Source of the DNA: RPQJ01 sp052035645
Lineage (GTDB): Bacteria > Pseudomonadota > Gammaproteobacteria > Steroidobacterales > Steroidobacteraceae
Direction of reading: 5' to 3'
DNA: 64,000 bases
Assembly: GCA_052035645.1 (NCBI GenBank)
Contig: JBPOHK010000059.1
Span: 1-64,000, forward strand
Shown in pieces: positions 18,502 through 26,787 of this stretch (its first letter is position 1; the number at the start of each line of letters is the position of its first letter). A program made the translations under genes and the position numbers. The notes under the pieces are model-generated. The model ran no database searches and was not told the DNA's origin. It worked only from the letters and a program-made list of their open reading frames with translations.

Positions 18502-19647
18502 TCAGGATTGCAGGACGATCGCCGCCTCGGGCCGCCAGCTGAGGCAGACCTCGTCGCTCCAGTCGATCGCCCACTCCGCGGTGCGCCGGTCGTTCTGCGC
18601 GAACGCGGTCACCAGCTTGCCGGTCGCCGTCCTGATGCGATAGGTCGAGCGGTCGCCGAGGTAGCCGAGCTCCCACACCATGCCGCGCAGCTCGTTCACG
18701 CCGGGCTCGGCGGCGGGCTGCTTGCGCACCTGTATCTTCTCGGGCCGCACCGCCACCCAGACCTGCTGGCCGACGGTGAAACGGCCGAGGTCGTCGACCC
18801 GCAGGTCGCCGCCCGCCTCCTCGCTGTGCACCGTGACGTGCCCGTCCGCGTGCGCGCGGACCGTGCCGGCGAAGAAGTTGGTGGTGCCGACGAAGTCGGC
18901 CACGAAGCGGCTCTGGGGGAATTCGTAGATCTCCGCCGGCGTGCCGACCTGCAGCACCTGGCCGCGGTTCATCACGGCGATGCGCGTGGACAGCGCCATC
19001 GCCTCGTCCTGGTCGTGGGTGACGAACACGAAGGTGGTGCCGAGCTCGTACTGCAGGTTCATCAGCTCGAACTGGGTCTCCGAGCGCAGCTTGCGGTCGA
19101 GCGCGCTCAACGGCTCGTCGAGCAGCAGCACCTTGGGCCGGCGGATGAGGGCGCGCGCGAGCGCAACGCGCTGACGCTGCCCGCCCGAGAGCTGGTGGGG
19201 CCGGCGCGTGCCGAGCCCGCCGAGGCGCACCATCTCGAGCGCCTCGGCGACGCGCCTGCGCTGCGTGGCCCGGTCGAGGTCCGTCCTGCGCAGCCCGTAG
19301 CCGACGTTCTCCTCCACGCTCATGTGCGGGAACAGCGCGTAGGACTGGAACATCATGTTGACCGGACGCAGGTGGGGCGGCACGTCGGTCACGTCCACGC
19401 CGTCGATCAGCAGGCGGCCGGCATCGGGGCGGGTGAAGCCGGCGAGCATCCGCAGCAGCGTGGTCTTGCCGCAGCCGGACGCCCCGACCAGCGTGAACAT
19501 CTCGCCCTTGTAGATGCCGAGGTCGACGTGGTCGACGACCGGCCCGGCGCCGAAGCTGCGGCTGACGCCCTCGATCACGATCTGCGGGCGGGCTCCGGGA
19601 TCGAGCCACGGCCGGTCGGCCAGCGACTTCGGCTGCGCGGTGTTCAC
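18502..19647 (-). CDS. potA: Spermidine/putrescine-type ABC transporter ATPase, PotA family
   Basis: 381 residues from GTG. Walker A GASGCGKTTLL, Q-loop MMFQSYALFPHM, signature LSGGQRQRVALARAL, Walker B VLLLDEPLSALD and H-loop THDQDEA are all intact. The C-terminal TOBE/OB region follows from about residue 265. It energises the permeases at 28437 and 29393, which lie 9 kb away beyond the enzyme genes, so the transporter is split around its cluster. The substrate is probably a polyamine or related amine. It follows the GcvT-like gene by three bases as part of the leftward operon. Confidence 0.9.
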   Translation of the reverse strand: MNTAQPKSLADRPWLDPGARPQIVIEGVSRSFGAGPVVDHVDLGIYKGEMFTLVGASGCGKTTLLRMLAGFTRPDAGRLLIDGVDVTDVPPHLRPVNMMFQSYALFPHMSVEENVGYGLRRTDLDRATQRRRVAEALEMVRLGGLGTRRPHQLSGGQRQRVALARALIRRPKVLLLDEPLSALDRKLRSETQFELMNLQYELGTTFVFVTHDQDEAMALSTRIAVMNRGQVLQVGTPAEIYEFPQSRFVADFVGTTNFFAGTVRAHADGHVTVHSEEAGGDLRVDDLGRFTVGQQVWVAVRPEKIQVRKQPAAEPGVNELRGMVWELGYLGDRSTYRIRTATGKLVTAFAQNDRRTAEWAIDWSDEVCLSWRPEAAIVLQS

Positions 19648-19650
19648 GGC

Positions 19651-20856
19651 TCAGAACTCCGCCGGCGGCGTGGCGCGCCGGCGCTCCGGCGCGAAGAACG
19701 GCTTCTCGACCACCCGGGCCCGGCACATCCTGCGTTCCCAGACGAGTTCGCGGTTGAGGTAAATGTCCGCCCAGACCGTGCTGCCGACCTCGAAGTGCGG
19801 CGCATCCACCATCGCCAGCGCGATGTTGCGCTTGCAGGTCGGCGACCACATGGCCGAGGTCACGCTGCCGATCTCGTGGCGGCCGGCGTGCTCGGCGTAC
19901 AGCAGGGCATTGTGCGCCGGCTTGTTGCCCTCGATGTCGAGCCCGACCAGCCGGCGGCGCGGGCCGCGCCGCCGTTCCGCCAGCAGGGCCCGCCGGCCGG
20001 TGAAGTGCCCCTTGCTGAAGTCCACCAGCCAGTCGAGCCCGAGCTCGAACGGCGAGCGCGTACGCCCGACCCGCAGCGCGTGCTCGGCCGGGACGAAATC
20101 GACGTTCGGCGCGAGGAAGCCGGCCTCGATCCGCGCGAGGTTGAGCGCGCGCGAGCCGATGGGTCGCACGCCGCGCGGTCGCGGGACGGCGGCCAGCGCA
20201 TCCCACAGGCGAGTCGCGTCCCCGGGCGCGACCCACAGTTCGTACCCCAGGTCGCCGGTGAATCCGGTGCGCGACACGGTCAGCTCGAAGCCCGGCCCGG
20301 CGAACACGCCGAGCTCGAACGGCCGCAGGTTCTCGACCCCGGCCAGGCCGAGCGCCCGCAGCACCGAGCAGGAGGTCGGGCCCTGCAGCGCCAGCGCCGC
20401 GATCTGCGTCGTGACCTCCTCCACCTGCACGTCGAAGCCGAGGGCCGAGTCGAGCAGCCAGTCGAGCTGGCGCTCGGCCGTGCACAGCCGGTACTCCCGT
20501 TCGCCGAGGCGGAAGATCGTGCCGTCGTCGATGACGTGGCCGTCGTCGTTGCACCAGACGCAGTAGGCGACCCGGTTGACCCGCAGCTTGGCGACGTCGC
20601 GCGTCACCAGCCGGTTCAGGTAGCGCAGCGCGTCCGCACCGCCGATGCGGTACTTCACCATCGGCGTGAGGTCGTAGACGGTGGCCGCATTGCGGACGGC
20701 GAAGTACTCGTGCTCGACGGTCGTGTAGACGTCGACGGTGCTGTAGCCCGACCACGGGATGAAGGCGTCGAGCTGGCTGGCCGCCCGCGAGCGGGCGTGG
20801 AACGGCGTCGGCAGCAGGGGCTGCAGGTAGTGCGGCGCAGGAGGTTCGTGCGACAT
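19651..20856 (-). CDS. GcvT-like folate-binding aminomethyltransferase family protein
   Basis: 401 residues. GcvT/YgfZ-fold landmarks: TVDVYTTVEHEYFAVRNAATVYDL, GADALRYLNRLVTRDV, YCVWCNDDGHVIDDG, ALQGPTS, FTGDLGYELWV, ARIEAGFL, then a C-terminal barrel (LVGLDIEG, GSVTSAMWSPT). The family moves one-carbon units from N-methylated amines to tetrahydrofolate. Here it lacks the FAD domain of dimethylglycine dehydrogenases, so the paired flavoproteins may supply oxidation. ATG 20856 is chosen because the longer frame reads back into the neighbour. It is sandwiched between potA and a flavoprotein in a tight leftward operon. Confidence 0.75.
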   Translation of the reverse strand: MSHEPPAPHYLQPLLPTPFHARSRAASQLDAFIPWSGYSTVDVYTTVEHEYFAVRNAATVYDLTPMVKYRIGGADALRYLNRLVTRDVAKLRVNRVAYCVWCNDDGHVIDDGTIFRLGEREYRLCTAERQLDWLLDSALGFDVQVEEVTTQIAALALQGPTSCSVLRALGLAGVENLRPFELGVFAGPGFELTVSRTGFTGDLGYELWVAPGDATRLWDALAAVPRPRGVRPIGSRALNLARIEAGFLAPNVDFVPAEHALRVGRTRSPFELGLDWLVDFSKGHFTGRRALLAERRRGPRRRLVGLDIEGNKPAHNALLYAEHAGRHEIGSVTSAMWSPTCKRNIALAMVDAPHFEVGSTVWADIYLNRELVWERRMCRARVVEKPFFAPERRRATPPAEF

Positions 20857-20857
20857 C

Positions 20858-22417
20858 TCAGCGCGCTCCCGCGAGGATTTCCAGGGCCGCGTTGCGCCCG
20901 GCAAGGCCCGTGACCCCGCCGCCCGGGTGGCAGCCGGCACCGCACAGGTAGAGACCGGGCAGCGGCGTGCGGTACTGCGCCGCCTGCGGCACGGGGCGCA
21001 GCATGAAGAACTGGTCGAACGCCAGCTCCGCGTGGTGCCAGTGCCCGCCGGCGATCCCGAACTCGCGCTCCAGGTCCGGCGGCGCCAGCAGCTCGAGAGC
21101 GCGCACCTGCGCCCGCAGGCCCGGAGCGTGGCGTTCCAGCACGCCGAGCACGCGTTCGATGAAGGCCTCGCGTCCTGCGCTCCAGCCGGCGCGCAGGTCG
21201 TAGGGTGCGTACTGCGCGACGATCGAGAGCACGTGGCGCCCCTCAGGCGCGAGGGACGGGTCGCTGGCCGTCGGCACGGTGACCTCGAGCGCGGGCTCGA
21301 GCGAGAACTCGCCGTACTTGCTGTGGTTGTAGGCCCGCTCGACGTACTCGAGGGAGGGCGCGATCACCAGTCGGCCGCGCAGGTCCGCGCCGGGGAAGTT
21401 CGGCGCGCCGGCGAGTGCGACGTGGACCTTGGCCGCGAGCCCCCGGTTGCGCAGGTGGTGCACGCGACGCACGAAGCCGGTGTCGAGGTGCTCCGCGCCG
21501 AGCAGGCGCAGCAGCGTCGTCTTCGGATCGGCGCTCGAGACGACCGCGCCCGCCTCGATGCGTTCGCCCGACTCGAGGAGCACGCCGCATGCCGCGTCGT
21601 CCGCGACCAGCACGCGCCGGACGGCGGCGCCCGTGCGGATCGTGGCGCCCGCGGTCCGCGCCGAGGCGGCGAGCGCCGCGGTCACGGCGCCCATCCCGCC
21701 GGCCGGCAAGGCGAGGCCGTGGGCCCCGCCGCCCGCCTGTGCCGCGAGCCGGTAGAGCAGCGTCAGGACGGTGCCCGGCGAGCGCGGCCCGAAGTTCGAG
21801 CCGAGCACCGCGTCGAGCGCCAGGGCCCCCTTGAGGCGCGGCGACTCGAAGTGCTCCTCCAGCAGGTCGTGCGCGTTCATGGCGCCGATGCGCAGCAGCT
21901 CGCGCATGTCGCGCCGGCCCAGCCGCCGCACCCGCAGGCCGAGGCCGAGCAGCGCGCGCCGGTCCGACCACGCGTCGGTGCCGAGTTGCGGCGGCGCCCG
22001 GCCCAGCACCGGCTCCAGCACGCGCGCGAACCGCTGCAGGCGCTCCATGAAGCCGGCGTAGGCCACGGTGTCGCGGTCGGAAGCGCCGGTCACGCGCCCG
22101 GGCTCGAGCACGAGCGGCGCGGCCCCGGGCGCCAGCGCGACCGTCGGCATGCGCGAGGCCGCCAGTCGCAGGCCGTGCCGCTCGAGGGCGAGGTCGGCCG
22201 CCACCCGCGCCGACAGCTGGTGCAGCACGTGCGCACCGGCCGACACGTTGAGGCCCGGCGCGAATTCGCGGGTCACGGCGGCACCGCCGACCTGCGCGCC
22301 CGCCTCGAGCACCAGCACCGAGCGCCCCGCTCGCGCCAGGTAGGCGGCGCAGACGAGGCCGTTGTGACCGGCGCCGATCACGACGTAGTCGTAGCGGGTC
22401 GACGCCTGCGCGTTCAC
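20858..22417 (-). CDS. FAD-dependent oxidoreductase, phytoene-desaturase (CrtI)-like fold, copy 1
   Basis: 519 residues. Rossmann FAD site YDYVVIGAGHNGLVCAAYLARAGRSVLVLEAG, GG-doublet region VGGAAVTREF, and C-terminal FAD motif GLYLCGAGCHPGGGVTGLAGRNAA. This is the large NAD(P)/FAD oxidoreductase group related to CrtI. Most members outside carotenoid operons have no known substrate. A carotenoid role is unlikely because the neighbours are an aminotransferase, a GcvT-like protein and an amine transporter. Its start overlaps the end of copy 2 by four bases. Confidence 0.75.
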   Translation of the reverse strand: MNAQASTRYDYVVIGAGHNGLVCAAYLARAGRSVLVLEAGAQVGGAAVTREFAPGLNVSAGAHVLHQLSARVAADLALERHGLRLAASRMPTVALAPGAAPLVLEPGRVTGASDRDTVAYAGFMERLQRFARVLEPVLGRAPPQLGTDAWSDRRALLGLGLRVRRLGRRDMRELLRIGAMNAHDLLEEHFESPRLKGALALDAVLGSNFGPRSPGTVLTLLYRLAAQAGGGAHGLALPAGGMGAVTAALAASARTAGATIRTGAAVRRVLVADDAACGVLLESGERIEAGAVVSSADPKTTLLRLLGAEHLDTGFVRRVHHLRNRGLAAKVHVALAGAPNFPGADLRGRLVIAPSLEYVERAYNHSKYGEFSLEPALEVTVPTASDPSLAPEGRHVLSIVAQYAPYDLRAGWSAGREAFIERVLGVLERHAPGLRAQVRALELLAPPDLEREFGIAGGHWHHAELAFDQFFMLRPVPQAAQYRTPLPGLYLCGAGCHPGGGVTGLAGRNAALEILAGAR

Positions 22418-24015
22418 GCGCGCACCTCGCGGCGCAGGTCGCGCAACACGGCCCGCGCCGCGTTGGCCCCGGGCGCACCCATCACGCCGCCGCCCGGATG
22501 CGTGGTCGAGCCGCAGAGGTAGAGCCCGCGCACCGGCGTTCGGTACTGCGCGCAGCCGGGCACGGGCCGGTTGAACAGCAGCTGGTCCATGGTCAGCTCG
22601 CCCTGGAAGATGTTGCCCTCGGTGAGCCCGACCTCGCGCTCGATGTCGTGCGGCGTGCGGATCTCGGCGTGCAGGATCAGGCGGCGGAAGTCGGGACTGT
22701 GCTGCGCGATCGCCTCGATGACCGTCTCGCCGAACGCCCGGCGCTTCGCGTCGTCCCAGGGCCCGTCGGCGAGCCGGTACGGACAGTACTGCACGAACAC
22801 GGACATGTAGTGCTTGCCGTCCGGCGTCATTGTCGGATCGATCTGCGTCGGGATCAGCATGTCGACGTAGGGCGCGCGCGACCAGGTGCCCTCCTTCCAG
22901 TCGTCGTAGGCGCGCTCCATCATCTCGACGGTGTCCGTGACGTGCATGTCGCCGCGGGTGCAGGTCGCCCCGGGCGGAATGGCCGGGAACGTGGGCAGCC
23001 CGTCGAGCGCGATGTTGAGCTTGCCCGACGACCCGCGGATCTTGAACCGGCGCACCTGCTCGACGAACTCGCCCGGCAGGTCGCCCGGCTCCATGGTGTC
23101 GAGGAAGGTGCGCTTCACGTCCATGCCGGACAGCACCTGCTTGGCGCGGATCTCCTCGCCGTCCTCGAGCACCACGCCCGTCACGCGCCCGGCGCGCGCG
23201 AGGACGCGGCGAACGGCGGCCCCGGTGCGGATCTCACCGCCGCTCGCACGCAGCGACGCGGCCAGCGCGCCGGTCACGGCGCCCATGCCGCCGCGCGCGA
23301 AGCCCCAGCCGCCCACCGTGCCGTCGATCTCGCCCATGTAGTGGTGCAGCAGCACGTAGGCCGTGCCCGGCGAGCGCGGCCCGAGCGCCGTGCCGATGAT
23401 CGAGCTGCCGGCGACATGCGCCTTGACGATCTCGCTCTCGAAGTACTCGTCGAGGAAGTCGGCCGCGCTCATGGTCCAGAAGCGCAGCGTGTCGTGGATT
23501 CGCTCAGGCCCGAGCCGGTGCAGGCGCAGGCCGAGCTCGACGAGCTCCAGCAGGTCGCGCGGCCGGAACGACGTCGGGTCGGGCGGCTCGCGCAGCAGCA
23601 GCGGCTTGATGAAGCGGCACTGCCGGATCACGTCGCGGGCGTAGCGGTCGTAGGCCTCGGCATCGCGCAGCGAGTGGCGCGCGATCTCGCGGCGCAGCGC
23701 GTCGTGGTTGTCGTACAGCGCGAGGTGCCCGCCGCCCTGCATCAGGGTGCAGCCGCCGTCGTAGGGGATGATCTGCAGGCCGAAGCGCGGCAGTTCGAGC
23801 TCGCGCATGATCTCGGGCCGCAGCAGGCTGCAGACGTAGGAGCAGTTCGAGTAGGTGAAGTCCCGGTACAGGCGCCGGCTGACCGCCGCACCGCCGACGT
23901 ACTCGTTGCGCTCGAGCACCTGCACCTTCAGCCCGGCGCGGGCCAGGTAGCACGCGGCGACGAGGCCGTTGTGCCCGGCCCCGACGACGATCGCGTCGAG
24001 CGGATCCGCGCTCAC
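22414..24015 (-). CDS. FAD-dependent oxidoreductase, phytoene-desaturase (CrtI)-like fold, copy 2
   Basis: 533 residues from GTG, overlapping the aminotransferase stop by four bases. FAD motif DAIVVGAGHNGLVAACYLARAGLKVQVLERN near the start; C-terminal GLYLCGSTTHPGGGVMGAPGANAAR. It is clearly paralogous to copy 1, though diverged throughout, so the two may form a heterodimer or act in sequence. Substrate unknown. Within the same leftward operon I infer a role in oxidising an amine-derived metabolite rather than a carotenoid. Confidence 0.75.
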   Translation of the reverse strand: MSADPLDAIVVGAGHNGLVAACYLARAGLKVQVLERNEYVGGAAVSRRLYRDFTYSNCSYVCSLLRPEIMRELELPRFGLQIIPYDGGCTLMQGGGHLALYDNHDALRREIARHSLRDAEAYDRYARDVIRQCRFIKPLLLREPPDPTSFRPRDLLELVELGLRLHRLGPERIHDTLRFWTMSAADFLDEYFESEIVKAHVAGSSIIGTALGPRSPGTAYVLLHHYMGEIDGTVGGWGFARGGMGAVTGALAASLRASGGEIRTGAAVRRVLARAGRVTGVVLEDGEEIRAKQVLSGMDVKRTFLDTMEPGDLPGEFVEQVRRFKIRGSSGKLNIALDGLPTFPAIPPGATCTRGDMHVTDTVEMMERAYDDWKEGTWSRAPYVDMLIPTQIDPTMTPDGKHYMSVFVQYCPYRLADGPWDDAKRRAFGETVIEAIAQHSPDFRRLILHAEIRTPHDIEREVGLTEGNIFQGELTMDQLLFNRPVPGCAQYRTPVRGLYLCGSTTHPGGGVMGAPGANAARAVLRDLRREVRA

Positions 24016-25340
24016 GCGGGCGGACGGTGACGGGCGCCCACGCTGGCCAGCGTGGCGTCGACGGCGACCTCGAAGGCGCGCAGCGTGTCGCGCAGGCACG
24101 AGTCGTCGTGCGCGGCGCAGACGAACCAGGGCTCGCGGGAATCGGGCTCGCACAGGATGCGCTCGTCGTGCAGCACGCGCGCCATCGCGTCGTAGAACGT
24201 GTAGTCGCTGCCCTTCCAGGCGCGGTAGTTGCGCGGCGCCTCGCGCGCGAAGTACAGGCCGCTCATCGAGGGGTGGCCGACGAAGCTGTGCGGGATGCCG
24301 CGCGCATCGAGCACCGCGCGCATGCCCTGGCGCAGGCGCGTTCCGTAGTCGGCGATGCGCTCGAGCGCGTCCGTGTGCTCGAGGATGTCGAGCGTCTTCT
24401 CGGCCGCGGCCAGCGAGACGGAGTGCGCGGTGTAGGTACCGCCGTGCGCCACGCCCTTGCCGAGCTTGCGCATGATCTCCTCGCGCCCGGCCAGCACCGA
24501 GATCGGGTAGCCGTTGGCGACGGCCTTGGCGAAGGTGCAGAGGTCGGCCCTCACGCCGTACAGCTCCTGCACGCCGCCGCGCGCAACGCGGAAGCCCGTC
24601 TTCACCTCGTCGATCAGCAGCACCACGCCGTGCCTGTCGCACAGCTCGCGGGCCGCGCGCAGGTACTCCGGCTCGGCGGCGATGCCGAGGCAGTTGCCCA
24701 TGATCGGCTCGATCAGCAGGCAGGCGATGCGGCCAGCGTGGCGCCGGAACACGTCCTCGAGCTGGCTGGCGTCGTTGGCCTGCACGAAGTGCGCGAAGCT
24801 GCGCAGGCCGAGCGGGATGCCCTCGCTGTACGGATACACCGTCGGATCGCCGACCTCGTTCCAGCGATCCATCGGCGTGAACCACATCGCCTCGTTGAAC
24901 AGGCCGTGGTAGCTGCCCTCGAGGATCACGTAGTCGTCCTTGCCGGTGTAGGCCCGCGCGAGGCGCAGGCCGGCCATCACGGCCTCGGTGCCGGAGTTCG
25001 AGAAGCGCACCAGTTCGGCCGCCGGCACCATGCGCGCGATGCGCTCGGCGACCGCCAGTTCGCGCTCGGTCGACAGCGCGAACACGCCGCCGACCTCCAT
25101 GCCCTGGCGCGCCGCCTCGTCGACGCGCGGGTCGGCGTAGCCGAGGATCGCCGGCCCGTAGCCGAGCCGGTAATCGACGTACTCGTTGTCGTCGATGTCG
25201 GTGACGCGCGCGCCGCGGCCGTGCTTGACGTAGATCGTGCGTTCCTCGCCCCAGTAGCGGAAGTTCGAGGCGACGCCGAGCGGCAGTCGCTGCACGGCTC
25301 GACGGAAATGGGCATTGCTGCGGCTGAGGTCGCGGCTCAT
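24012..25340 (-). CDS. Class III PLP aminotransferase, glutamate-1-semialdehyde aminotransferase-like
   Basis: 442 residues. PLP-fold motifs: GARVTDIDDNEYVDYRLGYGPAILGYADP, RFSNSGTEAVMAGLRLARAYTGK, EGSYHGLFNEAM, ACLLIEPIMGN, VVLLIDEVKTGFR and FAKAVANGYPISVLAGRE with the Schiff-base Lys. It resembles HemL but has 2-aminoisobutyrate/omega-aminotransferase features and sits in an amine-import cluster. Deamination of an imported (poly)amine is therefore the likelier role than tetrapyrrole supply. It is first gene of the leftward operon that runs to potA, with an AT-rich palindromic promoter 47 bp upstream. Confidence 0.75.
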   Translation of the reverse strand: MSRDLSRSNAHFRRAVQRLPLGVASNFRYWGEERTIYVKHGRGARVTDIDDNEYVDYRLGYGPAILGYADPRVDEAARQGMEVGGVFALSTERELAVAERIARMVPAAELVRFSNSGTEAVMAGLRLARAYTGKDDYVILEGSYHGLFNEAMWFTPMDRWNEVGDPTVYPYSEGIPLGLRSFAHFVQANDASQLEDVFRRHAGRIACLLIEPIMGNCLGIAAEPEYLRAARELCDRHGVVLLIDEVKTGFRVARGGVQELYGVRADLCTFAKAVANGYPISVLAGREEIMRKLGKGVAHGGTYTAHSVSLAAAEKTLDILEHTDALERIADYGTRLRQGMRAVLDARGIPHSFVGHPSMSGLYFAREAPRNYRAWKGSDYTFYDAMARVLHDERILCEPDSREPWFVCAAHDDSCLRDTLRAFEVAVDATLASVGARHRPPA

Positions 25341-25386
25341 GGGTCCCCCCCTGGCGGACGCGGCGCCGTGCGGCGCCAGCGCGGAC

Positions 25387-25400
25387 TATATGACCATATA
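25387..25400. promoter_or_regulatory. TATATG-AC-CATATA palindrome between divergent amine operons
   Basis: Perfect 6-2-6 inverted repeat in an otherwise GC-rich 264-bp divergent intergenic region. On the minus strand TATAGT or CATATA could serve as the -10 of the aminotransferase operon. Its position between the leftward operon and the rightward Rieske oxygenase makes it a candidate operator, possibly for the TetR-Rieske fusion protein at 26788. Confidence 0.5.
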
Positions 25401-25604
25401 AGCCGCGGCCAGGGAAGCCCGCGAGACGGACCCGTGTCGGGCCGTCCGGCCGGCGCTGGCCCATCGACTGCCATCCGCGAAATCACTGGATTTGTGCGGT
25501 GCAACAGCGCGCGTCGGTCTTCGCCGGCGTCGATGCCTTGCCAGGATTCGCGGCGGCGGCGTAGATTACACGGACGTATAGAACGGCCACACGGGGAGAC
25601 CACG

Positions 25605-26774
25605 ATGGCCACCGTACCCGCCGCCCGCGACGAGCAGCGCCCCGACGAGCCCGGCCGCAGCCGGGCCATGCCGGCCTGGGTGTACCGCCACCCCGAGATG
25701 ACGCGCCTCGAGCTCGAACGCATCCTGCTGCCGAGCTGGCAGCTGCTCTGCCACGTCAGCTCGCTGCGCGAGAGCGGAGACTACGTCACGCTCGACGTCG
25801 GGCCCGAGAGCGTGGTCGCGGTGCGCGACCGCGACGGCGCGATCCGCGCGTTCCACAACGTCTGCCGCCACCGGGCGGCCCGCCTCCTCGACGGCTCGGG
25901 CAACTGCGGCGGCGGCATCACCTGCCCGTACCACGGCTGGACGTACCGCCACGACGGCACCCTGATCGGCCTGGCGGCGCGCGAGAGTTTCCCAGGGCTC
26001 GACCGCACCGGGCACGGCCTGCGCGCCGTGCGCACCGAGATCGCCTTCGGCTTCGTGTTCGTCGCGCTGGCCGGCGACCCGCCGCCGGTCGCGGCGACCT
26101 GGGGTGCGATGGCCGAGGACTTCGCGCCCTACCGGTTCGACCGGATGGTGCCGCTCAGCCCGATCTCCGAGGAGATCTGGGAGGTCGACTGGAAGGTGGC
26201 GATGGACAACTACCTCGAGTCCTACCACGTGCCCATCGGCCACCCGGGCCTCAACCGGCTCTGCGTGCCGGACTACGAGGACCAGGCGGGCGTGCCCGGC
26301 GTCGCGCGCGGCGTGAGCTGGCTGCGGCCGCAGCCGTCCACGCGCTGGTCGGAGCGCATGTACCAGCAGCGCGTCGGCAACGTCACCGGGCACCTCCCGG
26401 AGCCGAACCGGCGGTGCTGGCGCTTCTACAGCATGCTGCCGAACCTGGGCATCGACGTGCTGCCGGAGCAGATGGATTTCTTCCAGGTGCTGCCGGACGG
26501 GCCTGGCCGCTGCCGGATCCGAAGCGGCGTCTACGGCCTGCCCGACGCGAGCCGCGAGATGCGCGTCGTGCGCTACCTCGGCCAGCGCATCAACCGGCAG
26601 ATCAACCGCGAGGACGCGTGGCTGTGCGGGCGCGTGCAGCGCGGCCTCGGCTCGCGCGGCTACACGCCGGGCCCGCTCTCGGAACTGGAGGGCTGGATGC
26701 GCGAGTTCCACGACCTGCTGCGCGAGCGCATCCCGGAGACACGGTTCGCCGCGGCGCCGGCCCGGTTCGCGTGA
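25605..26774 (+). CDS. Rieske-type oxygenase alpha subunit, CntA/GbcA-like quaternary-amine monooxygenase
   Basis: 389 residues after GGGGAG. The Rieske [2Fe-2S] site is intact: C87-R-H89 and C107-PY-H110. The mononuclear iron site is DNYLE-SYH-VPIGH with H208 and H213. Residue 205, the electron bridge, is Glu instead of the usual Asp, as in carnitine monooxygenase CntA. C-terminal VQRGLGSRGYTPG also matches that group. It should oxygenate an N-methyl or trimethylamine compound to release an aldehyde or amine. Its reductase partner is not in the window. The substrate (glycine betaine, carnitine or another) cannot be fixed. It is convergent with the TetR-Rieske gene. Confidence 0.85.
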   Translation: MATVPAARDEQRPDEPGRSRAMPAWVYRHPEMTRLELERILLPSWQLLCHVSSLRESGDYVTLDVGPESVVAVRDRDGAIRAFHNVCRHRAARLLDGSGNCGGGITCPYHGWTYRHDGTLIGLAARESFPGLDRTGHGLRAVRTEIAFGFVFVALAGDPPPVAATWGAMAEDFAPYRFDRMVPLSPISEEIWEVDWKVAMDNYLESYHVPIGHPGLNRLCVPDYEDQAGVPGVARGVSWLRPQPSTRWSERMYQQRVGNVTGHLPEPNRRCWRFYSMLPNLGIDVLPEQMDFFQVLPDGPGRCRIRSGVYGLPDASREMRVVRYLGQRINRQINREDAWLCGRVQRGLGSRGYTPGPLSELEGWMREFHDLLRERIPETRFAAAPARFA

Positions 26775-26787
26775 ACCGCCGCGGGCT

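Noticed and set aside
20858..24015. The two CrtI-like genes as carotenoid biosynthesis genes belonging to the PGC
   Set aside because: They lie 20 kb from the bch genes inside an operon with an aminotransferase, GcvT-like protein and PotA; no crtB, crtC, crtD or crtF is nearby.
24012..25340. HemL (glutamate-1-semialdehyde aminotransferase) supplying tetrapyrrole precursors
   Set aside because: Resemblance is at the fold-family level, and the operon context is amine import and oxidation. Purple proteobacteria vary in the 5-aminolevulinate route, so HemL is not excluded but is less likely.
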